A DNA stretch of 64,000 nt. It comes from Unio delphinus. Its lineage: Eukaryota; Mollusca; Bivalvia; Unionida; Unionidae. The stretch is taken from the NCBI GenBank assembly GCA_029339505.1, contig JAQISU010000003.1:14721001-14785000 (forward strand), in the 5' to 3' direction. Positions 10,801-22,325 of this stretch are shown one piece after another; the first letter of the stretch is position 1; each line of letters begins with the position of its first letter. The notes under the pieces are model-generated. The model was not told the DNA's origin. It did no database searches and was given only the letters and a program-made list of their open reading frames with translations. Made by a program: the position numbers and the translations under genes.

Positions 10801-13800
10801 GTTAAATCTTCCATGGAGTAGTGACTGTTAACTACTAAAAGCTTCATTTGGAACGTACCGGTCAAATACGGAGTTTTTTAAATGTTAATCTTCATAACTA
10901 ATAAACTTCATCTCCTTTCTTTCATGCAACATTATGTTGCGTATTTCTCACGTTATTTAGCATAGAAATATGATCCACTGTCAATCAGAGGTGATGAGGG
11001 CAGATATGACCTGAACGATGAAAGATAATATTGTTGGAGATCCGTGAACGTCTAAAAAAAAAAAAACTAGTGGCTTTAGGAAATTGATGTAAATAACATG
11101 ACAAAGGCTGCACTTTATATAACCTATTTAGCCGCTGACGGCTAAGAACATACGAAAAACAAAACAAAAAATTGAGAAATTGATAGTTATGTGAAACAAT
11201 AAATGATAACACTCAGTGTATAAAAAAATGTCCGGTCGATTGTAAATGACACTTTCTAAACCTTTATACAGAGAGCAATTAGGTATATTAAACCAAAAAT
11301 AAACAACAAATGCTATGTCGAAAAAGTGAGCAATACTTTCTATAGGATAAACCGAAACTAATGGAAACTGAAAGGAAAAAAAATACCAAACAAAACAATT
11401 GCACCACAAGACTCGAACACGTGATAGATATTTATTTCAATAATATTTCGTTACATTCTGTCAGATAACGCTTTTGAGTATATATTTTTCTCCATATTCA
11501 TTACATAAGGCCAGTTTTAAAGGAAACCAGAAACCAATGGAAATATAGCGTAATAATAACAACACTACAGAAGAAAACCTTATTCTGAAGTATCATATGC
11601 AACCGCAATGTCAATATTTAAATAGTTTCATATGTTCTAGGAGCTGAATTCCGTGACCTCGTATGCAAAATTTCCGCACCTATTCGGTTACTTTCGTGAT
11701 GTGACGTCATAGCAGACTCCAGCATCCCGACTGGCCGTTTGGCATTGCTTACGAGTGTAAATAGCACATTAAGAAAAGGCTATTGACAACAGTTTACTTC
11801 TCTTTTCCAAACGATAAAAGCATAAAGAAATGAAGAAGGTGATTTCGAATTTAAATTCTTGATCCTAAAGTGCATGCGAGATTTAGCTTTCTTTCCGTTA
11901 TTTTCTTTGCTCTCTTTTTCTCCTTTTTTCTTTAAAATCTCAGAGCTTTCAGTTGGCTGCTTGACTGTATGTGTAAATTCCTACATTTTGAAGGACCCGT
12001 GGTTACTTGATCGCCTGTAAAAAAATTTGGAAATAAAGTGATAGTGTGCATTCAATATCAGTGAACCGCGTGCTGTTCTGGTTTACCCTCATGAATTTGG
12101 TATATTCATACATGTTTATGCGCCTTTTCTGTTAACAAGTAAGAAAATATTTAATTATTCATCTTGTTCGTCATAATTAGCAAAATATGTGGAATGAAAA
12201 CTCCGCAAGCAAACATCAGAACACCAAACCCAATATTGGTATGATATTGTACTTATCGTGTATTAGCCACACATACTAGACCCGCTCGTACATTCTGAAG
12301 CGACGGGTGAACCCAAACGAGAGCATACAATGTTAGTGTCAACAGACAGTAGATCAGATTGGTATGAGTTTGTTGATTTCCACTATGTAAGAAAGAAGTA
12401 TTTTAATATGAACTGAGTAAGAAAGAGTATAATGGCGTAATGCCCGAAAAAGTATAGAATCATGTAAGACATGGCGGCATATATAATAAACCCATATAAT
12501 AAACATGGACCATATGTTTCATAGACGTTATATGTTTTACCATTATCTTTTATTTTACAGAATTTTAAGTTTTACGATTTTATTTGACCCCATTGTTCTA
12601 TGTTTTTACATTTATTCGGAAGGGTTTATCTTCCCAAATTTGTGTGCCATTCATATGACATTGTTAGAGCTTGCCTGAAGTTGGCAACTTGTAGCCACTA
12701 TTGTGCCGCCACTGCTGCATACTTTATTAAGCTCAAGATAAATTTAGTTTCAGACCAAACATATTCTAAAACTGACATATTATTATATAATAAAGTGATA
12801 AATATATATTGGCGATATAATTGTCATCATTTTTCTCCATTCTTATATTTTCACAAATGAAAAATATATCTCCCTATCTTCACATTTGAATAAATATATC
12901 TATATTTTAACATGTGAAAATATAAGATTTTCATCATGTTATGCGATGCTCGATTTTGTGTGCATATAAAAGTTGTTCATGCACCAACAACAGGAGTACT
13001 GTAGGAGAAAGAAAAAATATGCATAAACTACCTTATCTTTCATGCATGGAAATTTACCTTTGATAAAGTAATCAGACCAGACGCCTTTCTATTCTCTCTG
13101 AAGTTATTTCACTCTGACTCTTTGACGACAATGACCTTAACCCCGTCCTGATGCATTGTTGAATCGGACTTGAACTGTTTTTAGATTAGGTAAAACAGTA
13201 AACAAACTGACAAAAATGTAATTGACTGCGACAGATTCGGACAACTAAGTCTTAAAACACGCACATTGACATAATCAGGTTAGGATAGAGAGGAACTTAC
13301 GAAAAGGGGGTGGGGGTAACATTTTGTATATAATAAAAAATATTGTTTCCCTATGTTAATTACTGATATATTGTAACTCGTGACTCGGCAACTCTTCGCT
13401 TGGCCATGATTTTAGTACCGCAGAAGGAAAAATATATGGTATTAACATAGGAAAAAAAACATACTAAACAAAAGCTAAGATGCATAATGTTGCACGAATT
13501 ATTAATAAAGATTTAATTCCCTGCCTTTTATTTAAACCTAGATTACACCAATACAAAATAAACAGAATACAAAGCTCTGCAAAAAAAAAAAAAAAAAAAA
13601 AAAACAGTTTTCCACTTTCAGCAGACAAATCTGCGTGCATAACTAAAAATTTAACGAGCAGATAAGAAGAAACAAAACGCTCCTAAACAAAATTTGTTCA
13701 GAAATAAAAAAAAACAAACCCGCACATATGTTATGATACAAGGAACATGGACACACACCATATATGTTTCCTTATTTGCCATTATTTCGCAACTCCACGA

Positions 13801-14038
13801 ATAGAGAAAGCGTATAAGCATATCAATTTAACAAAGAACATCCAAGCTTTAGTGAAAGTAGAAGATTTCTGTTTGAGAGAATCGATTTACCAATTATTGT
13901 ACATGTATCTTTCTTTTGAATTCTAAATACAGCGATATTTCAATCTTTTGGAGCCATTCTTACATTTTTATAGAAATAATTTTATCTGTTTATCGTTAGT
14001 GTCTCTCAAAACATTATTTCTGAAACTATATGGGCCGC

Positions 14039-14040
<2 letters not shown>
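10799..14040. other. No gene seen; long intergenic stretch
   Basis: About 3.2 kb of AT-rich sequence with only short frames that lack domain signals. A pure A24 run is at 13,581-13,604, and short A runs lie near 11,055. No promoter, splice pattern or RNA gene could be supported. Confidence 0.5.
13581..13604. repeat. Poly(A) run, 24 bp
   Basis: An uninterrupted A24. It could be an old retrotransposon tail on the + strand, but I see no matching element body or flanking target duplication, so it is recorded only as a homopolymer. Confidence 0.9.

Positions 14041-14086
<46 letters not shown>
14041..14086. repeat. (AG)23 microsatellite
   Basis: A perfect dinucleotide run of 46 bp. Confidence 0.98.
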
Positions 14087-14088
<2 letters not shown>

Positions 14089-14350
14089 TGATGACTTCAT
14101 ACCTAATCTTAGCTAAAGGGAAGCAACTCGAACAAACTGCTCGGTCAAGAAATTGGCCATTAAGAAAAAGGCTATAAATATGTTAGCACCATGTCAGAAA
14201 ATGTAGCACATGTAAATTAAATGACTAAAATAAATAAAAATTATATAGACGATGTCAATATATTATGATTCATTCAATTACATAAATAACTATTAGGAGC
14301 AAACAGAATATTTCTTTATATACTTATTTTGAAACATGCATTATTACAGC

Positions 14351-14422
14351 TCCGATGTGGTCTAGTGGTTAGGATTCCTGGTTTTCACCCAGGCGGCCCG
14401 GGTTCGATCCCCGGCATCGGAA
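14351..14422 (+). tRNA. tRNA-Glu (anticodon UUC), dispersed intact copy
   Basis: A 72-nt cloverleaf. The acceptor arm pairs TCCGATG with CATCGGA. The anticodon stem is CCTGG/CCAGG around loop TTTTCAC (anticodon TTC), and the T-stem is CCGGG/CCCGG around TTCGATC, with discriminator A. The A box TGGTCTAGTGG and B box GGTTCGATCCC are both intact, and a T9 terminator follows six bases downstream. It decodes GAA/GAG. It differs from the array genes mainly at pair 27-43 (C-G here, U-A in the array). Its flanks do not match the array flanks, so it is an independent locus. Confidence 0.97.
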
Positions 14423-14427
14423 CACTA

Positions 14428-14436
14428 TTTTTTTTT
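14428..14436 (+). terminator. Pol III oligo-T terminator of tRNA-Glu
   Basis: Nine T residues start six bases after the tRNA 3' end, the usual RNA polymerase III stop signal. Confidence 0.85.
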
Positions 14437-14542
14437 AACTTTTAAAAATTGTGACTATTGTATTTAATTTTTTTCTATAATGTAAAGCTAAAATTTATGT
14501 TCAGTATATAATTAATGCCTATAACTAACAAACGATCTGTGT

Positions 14543-14546
<4 letters not shown>

Positions 14547-14617
<71 letters not shown>
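14547..14617. repeat. (TA)n microsatellite, 71 bp
   Basis: An uninterrupted TA run. The frame through it on the - strand is spurious. Confidence 0.97.
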
Positions 14618-14623
<6 letters not shown>

Positions 14624-15133
14624 CATCATAATACCGGAGTGTCTAGGTATGTACGTACAACGTGTTATATGATTATACGTAATCAGGCAGGTCGAATTGT
14701 TGCTCATAAAACACAACTTGTGTCTATATCTAGGTATTTATTTACAGTCTCTCTTATATGTAGCTAGTTATCAACAATTGCTAAGCATGAATGGTGTATT
14801 ACCTAGGTATATCGAACTTTTTTAAGGTGTTATAAGTTGTTCGGATTTTATTAAAATATCGCTTATTTGCTTCAGCATTATTTATCATTGTCATTTGTGA
14901 ATTAAATTAAGTCTGTCAGACTTCGCTGTAGAAATGTTAATGAATCAAATCTGACAGTAAGGTCGTTTTTAGAAACATTGCATAGCAATCCAACAGTTTT
15001 AGTTTGACTAAACTGTGGCCTCACGGATCTTCAAAATAACCGTCGATTTAAAAGAAAAAGAGCCAAAAACCGGCATCAGAACACTTTTTGGTATATTGCA
15101 CCCTGAGCATTGTATGTATGTTGCTATTGCAGA
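14618..15133. other. No gene seen
   Basis: Unique sequence between the (TA)n run and the SINE. Confidence 0.5.
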
Positions 15134-15380
15134 GTTTAACGCCATTTTTCAGCACACGATAGGCTATAGAAGGCGGCCAGTATTAATGGTGGACGAAGAA
15201 CCTGGAGAAAAAAAAACAACCGGAAAGAACCACCTACCCACGAGAAGCTACGGACAAGCTTTCTCCTATAATCACATTGGCCAAATCTGAGACTTGAACC
15301 CACGCAGAAAGAGGTGAGATGGCAGTGATCCGTAACGGAGAGTGCTTTAGACCACTCGGGAACTCAGCCACTCTGGGCCC
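15134..15380 (-). mobile_element. tRNA-derived SINE, about 247 bp
   Basis: Read on the - strand, the head has Pol III promoter boxes: an A-box-like GGCTGAGTTCCCGAGTGG (complement of 15,353-15,370) and a B-box-like GGGTTCAAGTC (complement of 15,291-15,301). The tail ends in GGCGTTAAAC. The body near 15,134-15,190 matches the fragment at 9,740. This resembles SINEs that are common in mollusc genomes, but I cannot name the family. Its 5' end abuts a long ATGT microsatellite, so I could not define a target duplication. Confidence 0.75.
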
Positions 15381-15454
15381 TATGTATGTATGTATGTATG
15401 TATGTATGTATGTATGTATGTATGTATGTATGTATGTATGTATGTATGTATGTA

Positions 15455-15512
<58 letters not shown>

Positions 15513-15633
15513 CGTGCGTCCATGTATGTATGTATGTAGATAGGTAGGTAGGTAGGTAGGAAGGTGGGTTGGTGAATGGGTAGGTGGGTTGGTAGGTAGG
15601 TAGGTAGGTAGGTGGGTGAGATGGTAGGTAGGT
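15381..15633. repeat. Compound microsatellite: (TATG)n, (TG)n, (GCGT)n, (ATGT)n, (GGTA)n
   Basis: TATG repeats up to about 15,460 are followed by a TG run to about 15,508, three GCGT units, a few ATGT units and then interrupted GGTA/GGTG repeats. The 74-codon frame over it is spurious. Confidence 0.95.
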
Positions 15634-16973
15634 CTACGCCTATTATTACATGACTAATCTAGCATCGATCATTATATATATGCCTAATTATGACGATAGC
15701 AATTTACGCAATCATTTCTATTAGATTTAACTTGATGATGGCTGCATTTAGTAACTGGTAAAGGGAAACGTGCGATAATGTGTTTGTTCACTTGGTATAT
15801 GCAAGTGCTGGAGCGCTCATACACGTTATTAAGCTTCTGGGCTCGGATTCTTGCCTCATATTGCGGCTGCGGCAGCACAAGTCTGCTATTGTTGGATATA
15901 ATGGCAGATTTTACACATTATTGGATATGTCATGCATATCGGATATGCCATGCATATCCAATGTGAGAAAATGCGAGTGCCTTTCCTAAGCACACACAGG
16001 GACATCTGATCCAGGCTTGTCTGTGTGGGTATCGAAATAGCAACAGTGAATTACTAGTTTGATGCTCTGACGATTTACTCAATGTTTACAAACATCACAA
16101 ATCTGTACAATACAACCAGAATGATAAAAATATAATTTACGTTTTCAGCAGGAAGGTATTTACACACTGTTACGTAATACGTGTACTTATGTATGCACAT
16201 AATCTACCTTGTAACAAATAGTTCTTACATAATGAAATTTATCCAAACTACTTTTTCGCATTGCCAAAACAAATAACTCTTCCTTAAAGAAGTGAAATAT
16301 ATGGGTAGTTACCTCTCTTTGTATGACCAACCAGTTGCTTAGTAATTCGACTGGCTTAATTCACGTGTTTATGCGGTGTCCTTGTCAACACAGTCCTATG
16401 GCTTTTGAGACGTGCATTTAATTCACCGTTTATACTTGCATAAAAGTCTATTTAAGCTGCATACTACACCAAGATCTGCCGTTGCATGATGCGCTAGAAA
16501 TGCTGTCTATGCACTTTATTACAAGTAATTAGCAGAACAAATGACACATACATTGATATGACTTAACATTCATTATACGACATCATGTCTGAGTCTTTGC
16601 TGTTTGCAATTGAACCAGTTTTATGCACGATTAGAGACGGTAAATTATATTTTTATTCTTTGTTAATAAAATTATAACAAAGTGGAAAACAAATGACATA
16701 ACAATGGCCCAGAAGATAATACAATTTAGAGATTAAATCGTTCCAAATTTAACGTATAGGTCATGCCGAAGAAAATCAAAGCAGTAACTGAAAGAATGAT
16801 TAAACAGCCGGATGAATTTACGGGCAGATTAAAAGGTATGAATGAAATGAAACACCAGGCGTGTTGTCAGATACATCTATATCATTCGAGTGGCTCTGTA
16901 TCTGGGGTTTCAATTCCTACCTATGCGACAAAGAAATCTAGCTAATTTGCTGACCTTACTTTTCGTGTATTGT
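15634..16973. other. No gene seen
   Basis: Several overlapping short + strand frames lie at 15,778-15,989, but none has domain-like content. Confidence 0.45.
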
Positions 16974-17049
16974 CAGTGTGGTTGTCCCAGTGTGGTTGTC
17001 TCAGTGTGGCTGTCCCAGTGTGATTGTCTCAGTGTGGCTGTCCCAGTGT
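16974..17049. repeat. 14-bp minisatellite, about 5.4 copies
   Basis: The unit is CAGTGTGGYTGTCY. Copies alternate between TCC and TCT endings, with one GG to GA change. The pattern suggests a 28-bp dimeric higher-order unit. Confidence 0.9.
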
Positions 17050-17646
17050 TTTTAATCAGTTGTCTCAGACACGGAGTCCACGAACTTGGAACTACTTTCA
17101 AAAGGAATAAACTCATGTTGCCTTATGCCTGACCGAGCTTCTATAAAATCAAACAGCAATAACAACACATACATAATAAAAGAACATTACTAAGAAATCA
17201 CCTTGATATCTTTCTAGCTTTGATACCACACCATAGAAAACATTTTGAGCGGGACATAATCACAAATGCAGACGATATCGATCTATTTGGTAGAGTTGAT
17301 AAAAAAAAGCATAAAACCCAAATCTGCAAAAAAAAATTACTGTTGATCAAATGACTAAACTGTTAGATTCCTCGCTGGTGAGCCTAACACACCATCAACT
17401 TTATTAAATACACCGTCTGACAATACACCCCTGTTTGAAACACGCAGACGATGATGGTGTTAGGAACACTACTCACAGTCAGGTTAGAAATTATAAATCA
17501 ATGAATGAATTGACTCAATTACTTGCACCTTTTATTAAATTAAATGTTTTCTTTATTGAAATCTGTGGGGGATGAATGACTTTGTATCGTCAAGATGGTA
17601 ATAGTGATTTTTTTAGGGTACCCCTGATAAAGACGTTAACATTAAC
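17050..17646. other. No gene seen
   Basis: Unique sequence upstream of the decayed tRNA copies. Confidence 0.5.
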
Positions 17647-17721
17647 CCCGATGTGGTCTTGTGGTCCAGATTCCTAGCTTTCATCCAGAATGCATTGGTT
17701 CGATTTCGCAAAACATCTCCA
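17647..17721 (+). pseudogene. tRNA-Glu pseudogene
   Basis: CCGATGTGGTCTTGTGGTCC at the 5' end and TTGGTTCGATTTCGC in the T-arm are clearly derived from tRNA-Glu. The anticodon arm (CCTAGCTTTCATCCAGA) is disrupted, the T-stem is broken and the 3' acceptor strand is CATCTCC. No function is expected. Confidence 0.8.
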
Positions 17722-17988
17722 AGAAGTAAAATCCAAGAAACAAAAATGAACAAGCTATTTCTTGAATGTGGTGCTTGAATCACTTTTTTAGGTCACAAAA
17801 TGAACAAAACTGCAATTTGTAAGACATATTCTAAACGTCCACTATACAAAGCTAGTGGGGGGTTGGGGTGCGGATGTTACTTAGTCACTCGAAGAAACGG
17901 TTCGAAGAAACTACTTTGAGACACTTTGCACACTGAACTCGGTAATACTCATTTATTTATGTACATATAAAGCTATATAATCATCTAC

Positions 17989-18062
17989 TCAGATGTGGTC
18001 TAGTGGTTAGGATCCCTGGTGGTCTAGTGGCTAGGATCCCTGGTTCGAACCACGACATCGGA
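17989..18062 (+). pseudogene. tRNA-Glu pseudogene with duplicated A-box segment
   Basis: It starts TCAGATGTGGTCTAGTGG and ends CATCGGA, but the anticodon arm is replaced by a second copy of GGTCTAGTGGCTAGGATCCC. The A-box/D-arm block is therefore present twice in tandem, and the UUC anticodon loop is absent. The length (74 nt) is still close to a normal tRNA. The B box GGTTCGAACCA is weak. Confidence 0.8.
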
Positions 18063-18393
18063 CTATTTTTATGAGACAAACTATGCGGCTCGCAAGGCAG
18101 ATTATATGATTTGTTCTTATTGTTAACTTTTATTTTCGTGTTTCTGTTGTTGTTGCAAACTACCTGGAATGAAAGAAAAAGGACACCCGAATCAACGATT
18201 GGATGGGGACAATATCAGGAATTAGTTCCAATACTTCTACTACTACTAATAATAATAATGTGACTAATATCGTACGTACCGCAAGTATCGCATTCAGGTA
18301 TCCATTTCATTATCTTAAAGATAGTCTTAATATAAATGTTTTTTTTAAAAAAATACTCTTGTAAGACGCTCGGTTTTGGGCAGCAAAAAAGTG

Positions 18394-18465
18394 TTCCGAT
18401 GCCGGGGATCGAACCCGGACAGTCTGAGTGAAAACCTGAAATCCAAACCACTAGACCACATCGGT
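18394..18465 (-). pseudogene. tRNA-Glu pseudogene (array edge copy)
   Basis: It is 72 nt long and still has the TTC anticodon and intact T-arm. Pair 1-72 is A-A, pair 29-41 is A-A, and 31-39 is a wobble. The A-box region has TTTGG for TTAGG. It keeps the U-A pair at 27-43 that marks the array genes, so it belongs to the same lineage. A TTTTTT terminator is still present just downstream. Probably inactive. Confidence 0.85.
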
Positions 18466-18579
18466 GGCGATGTTAAAGTCGTCTGCATAACGGGTACATA
18501 ACTGAAATGCAATATTACCGTTTTGAAGATGCAATGATCATCTAGTGAATTACAATATTAATGTTGCTATCTTTATTTC

Positions 18580-18708
18580 CTAAATGAAGACAAGAAGACA
18601 AATGAATTTTACTTTTTTACTTTCTTTCAATACAGACGTATTTTTTGATAGCATTGTTTTCACAGGAGGCAGTTTCATCGCATCTTCAAGTTTTCTTTCT
18701 TTTCTACC
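18580..18708 (-). CDS. KERK micro-ORF, diverged edge copy
   Basis: A 42-residue frame (GRKERKLEDAMKLPPVKTM...) is bounded upstream by an in-frame TAA and ends in TAG. It has no internal stop although the surrounding DNA has drifted from the other units. Residues K-L-E-D match the ORF at 62,563 better than the array version (K-F-D-D). There is no start codon at the head, so if it is expressed it would be as an exon. Function unknown; it may be non-coding repeat sequence. Confidence 0.3.
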   Translation of the reverse strand, partial: GRKERKLEDAMKLPPVKTMLSKNTSVLKESKKVKFICLLVFI

Positions 18709-19113
18709 TTATATACAATTGTGATGACATAGAAAATGAAAAATTATGACCTTGTGCAAGAACGGTCATAGTCTTACCGCCAGTTGCATTATTCTAGTAC
18801 ATAAACTTATCCTTACGCTATTTAGTACGAGCATGCAACGCTTTCTTCCTATTTCGTTAGCTATTGGCCGCTTTCTTCCCATCAATGAATTCTTGCTGAT
18901 CATAATATGTTTATGTCTATAAATACGTTGATGCAGTCACAATTTACTATTACGCAAGGAGTAGTACCTGGTCAATGATAAAGTACAGATGAAAGTGATA
19001 GGAAAGTCAGAAAAGGAATACTATGAAAGATAAATAAGTAAAAGAGTGCTTGTGTACGTTTTAGTCCCTTCATCCTCAAACTAATAAGTCAATCGTAGTA
19101 GTGATGATATAGA

Positions 19114-19337
19114 CAGTGGCATAGCGAGGATTTTTGGCGCCAAGGGAAAAAAAAACCCCAAATGTTCGGCGCCCAATGCAAAGCACCCAAAATTTACGCG
19201 CCAAGCTGCCCCTGTTTCCCAGTTCTGTTGATAATTTGGGCCGATTTGGGCCCAATATGGCGCCCCCTAGCCAAGGGAGCCCGGGACGAATGCCCATCCT
19301 GCCCCCCCCCCCCCCCCCCAACATCGTTACGCCACTA
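19114..19337. mobile_element. hAT-type MITE, diverged 224-bp copy
   Basis: The 5' end CAGTGGCATAGCGAGG and 3' end ...CGTTACGCCACTA are flanked by GATATAGA on both sides (19,106-19,113 and 19,338-19,345). It is longer than the 208-bp array version, mainly because of a C-rich run near the right end (about 19,302-19,319) and a poly-A stretch near 19,147. The last TIR base has changed (CACTA for CACTG). Confidence 0.88.
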
Positions 19338-19622
19338 GATATAGAGAATATCTACCGACATCACTCTGAGAATGACTAGGTCGAACATTTAACCGACTAG
19401 TTCATTCGAATGTGAGTTTGGAAAGCTCTTGCTTGTATGATACCGAGTCAGGAGCTTCTGCAATTATTGGTGGTAACTTGTTCCAAGTCCCTTTTGTACA
19501 TGCGAAGAAGGAAAGTCAGAAAAGGAATACTATGAAAGATAAATAAGTAAAAGAGTGTTAGTATACGTTTTAGTCCCTTCATCCTCAAACTAATCCGGCT
19601 ACCGTAGGAGTGATGATATAGA

Positions 19623-19830
19623 TAGTGGCATAGCGAGGATATTTGGCGCCCAGGAAAAAGAATCTCAAATGTGAGTATCCCAATGCAAAACACCCAAATT
19701 AGCGCCCCCAGCTGCCCCTGTTTCCCAGTTATGTTGATACTTTGGGCTGATTTGGGCCTCATATGGCGCCCCCTAGCCATGGGCGCCCGGGACGAATGCC
19801 ACACCTGCCACCCCCATCGCTACGCCACTG
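19623..19830. mobile_element. hAT-type MITE, standard 208-bp copy in unit 0
   Basis: It is flanked by GATATAGA at 19,615-19,622 and 19,831-19,838. The first TIR base is T instead of C; otherwise it matches the array form. Confidence 0.9.
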
Positions 19831-22084
19831 GATATAGAGAATATCAACCGACATCACTCTGAGAATGACTAGGTCGAACTTCTAGCTGACTAGTTCATTC
19901 AAATGTGAGTTTGGAAAGCTCCTGCTTGTATGATACCGAGTCAGGAGCTTCTGCAATTATTGGTGGTAACTTGTTCCAAGTCCCTTTTGTACATGCGAAG
20001 AAGCTGAACGTAAACAATGTGTCGATGTTGACTTTAATTGGAACTTTCCCGATCATTTGCCTTAGATTGACAATATTTCAGAGTCAGGTATTTTTCCGCT
20101 TGTATGTCCACTAGGCTGCTCCCAATCTTGTACAATATAGTCAGCTGGGCCTTGGTTCGACTGCATTCGAGGGATTCCCACTGGAGATGGTTCAGCATTG
20201 CACTGACACTACAGTTACGATATTTTATTTGTGGTGAATCTATCAGCTCTCATCTGAACCATCTCTATCGTATTTATTAGATCTTTATTATGTCGGTTCC
20301 ACACAGTCGAGCAATACTCATGACCTGGTCGAACCAGAATGAGATATGCTGAACTCTTTACGTCCTCATTGTTGATGTGTAGATTCTGGCGCCGGAAACT
20401 AAGGTTACTCTTCCCTCTTATCTCTATCTTGTCTGTGTGCCTTTTTCCAAGAGAGGTCTCTGGACTATTTAACCCCGAAATATTTTGTTGCATGCTCCTT
20501 GGTTTAAATGTTTCCCTTAAGAATGTATTTGGACATGATTAGTGATTGCTTCATGTAAACTCTAAGGATACATAATGTTTCTTGATGGGTCGAATACCCC
20601 AAGATATTTCCCAGAGGGGCAGTCGGTTCAGGTCTTCTTGGAGTATCTCACAGTCCTTGGAGGTATTTAGTTCCTTTTAGACTATACACTGATCTGCAAA
20701 ACGAAGCCGGACACAGAGTGCATATTCCACAGCAGATAAGATATATATTTTTAAAATTGAAAACATTAATTTGTCAATTTTAAGGAAAAGTAGGGGTCGA
20801 TTCTATTCAGTATTATTTGACCAAACAAATCACTAGAGAGTTGATTTATGTATCAAAAGTTAGTTAGTGAAAGTATTAGAGGGAAAATGTTAAGAATCTT
20901 TGGCTAATTTATAATTATGAAAAAGAACTTACTATGTCTAACAGTATCATTCCGAAGTGTCATTTGGGCGTACACCATGTTTGTCTTTTTTCCACTTTAC
21001 TCTTTTCTTTAGTCTCAACGATTTAAACCCCTTTTCAGCTGAAGGAAGCTGGAGAGTGTTGGTAGAAACCTTAGAACTATTTTAACTGTTGTATGCAAAC
21101 GATTTATTTCTCTATCCTGACACTGCTTACCAGTTACAAAATATGCTCAATAGGCTGCGAACATGTTGCATAAAGTACATATATACATGTACCTGGATCT
21201 CACCCAAGTCGTACAAGGCAAGGCAATAATGATTAATATCATTTATAACACTTGCAATAGATAACAGGTTCTTTTGGAACGCGCTAAAATATGTTTTTGA
21301 ATCGCACGATCTATGGATATACATGATGGGCCAGTGGCCTATATTATAAATAAACACAATTACTGTACATATATTATCGAATACATATACTGTTTGCAGC
21401 AAGGGGCAAAAAGACATATGAAGAATTTTAACAAATTAATTTTATTCTATGTACTTATGACTTTGTTCCTTAAAAAGTTGAAGTCAAATTTGTACATGGA
21501 ATTCATCCTGACAATCTTTAAAAATACGAGAAAACACAGAGAAATTAGCCTTCAATATAGTTAATCAATACCGGTTTTAGGCATAATTTCAACCTTTTTA
21601 CTTATCAGGTATTTGGAATATAAAACAATGAGTGCGCAATAATTATAATAATGGCAATAACACCAATACATACAATGATGATAATGATAATGTTGATGAT
21701 TACCTCGAAAGCTTGAAAAGGATCTAGAGCTACAATGTTAAAGTTGGCACCAATCTCAACTATCATCAATTTTCTCTCAACAATTCACTGTTTTTATTAC
21801 CTTGGATAATGTTTGATGAGGAACGGTATTTATTAAATATTTCGGAAGCACCAACTATGAAATGAGTTGTGATTCCGGTAAATAATTGCAATTTATGAAA
21901 GTTTTATTTTACTTCTAACAGATGAGGACTGTTTGCCTGCTTATGTCTATAAAAGAAAGAGAAAACAAGAGTTCTTTTTCAAGTCTCTAATTATAATCAT
22001 TTGGGGGTGGGAATCATTTATAAAAATATCAATACTACTACTACTACTATTGCTACTACTACTAGTACTACTACTTCTACTACT

Positions 22085-22121
<37 letters not shown>

Positions 22122-22253
22122 CGACTAATATCGTACGTCCCGCCAGTATAGCATTCAGGTATTCATTTCATTATCTTCCAGATAGTTTTAACATAAATTT
22201 CTTTTCATAAAAAAAATCTTGTGAACCGCTCGGTTTTCGGCACCAAAAAGATG

Positions 22254-22325
22254 TTCCGATGCCGGGGATCGAACCCGGGCCGTCTGGGTGAAAACCAGAA
22301 ATCCTAACCACTAGACCACATCGGA
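22254..22325 (-). tRNA. tRNA-Glu (UUC), array copy 1
   Basis: The standard array gene: 72 nt, acceptor TCCGATG/CATCGGA, anticodon stem TCTGG/CCAGA, loop TTTTCAC, T-stem CCGGG/CCCGG, A box TGGTCTAGTGG, B box GGTTCGATCCC. A TTTTT terminator lies on the - strand just downstream. All elements needed for Pol III transcription are present. Whether it is expressed cannot be told from sequence. Confidence 0.95.

Larger units (their letters stand above)
18232..22253. repeat. Array unit 0 (left edge; first 1.28 kb diverged)
   Basis: 18,232-19,509 is a diverged version of the unit: its tRNA (18,394) is decayed and its MITE (19,114-19,337) is aberrant. From 19,510 onward the sequence is near-identical to unit 1. 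About 509 bp is tandemly duplicated at the switch: GGAAAGTCAG starts at 19,001 and again at 19,510, giving two MITE copies. The LINE C-terminal remnant lies at about 19,895-20,716 (-). The + strand RT remnant is near 21,000-21,180. The linker has two AAGGC repeats at about 21,213-21,222. Confidence 0.93.

Noticed and set aside
13581..13604. Poly(A) tail of a processed pseudogene
   Set aside because: No coding remnant precedes it and no flanking target duplication could be found.
19671..19862. The 63-codon and 107-codon frames around each array MITE
   Set aside because: They cross a non-coding hAT MITE and its target duplications; recurrence in every unit reflects DNA duplication, not coding constraint.
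19905..20114. A 69-codon + strand frame (MSLESS...) repeated in every unit
   Set aside because: It is the antisense shadow of the LINE C-terminus, which reads LPPIIAEAPDSVSYKQ on the other strand.
20339..20542. A 67-codon + strand frame (MRYAELFTSSL...) repeated in every unit
   Set aside because: It is antisense to the conserved LINE block AYLILVRPGHEYCSTVWN.
21933..22210. Poly-Leu/Ile and poly-Thr/Asn open frames in each array unit
   Set aside because: They are translations of the (CTA)n(TAA)n tract in different frames and change length with it.
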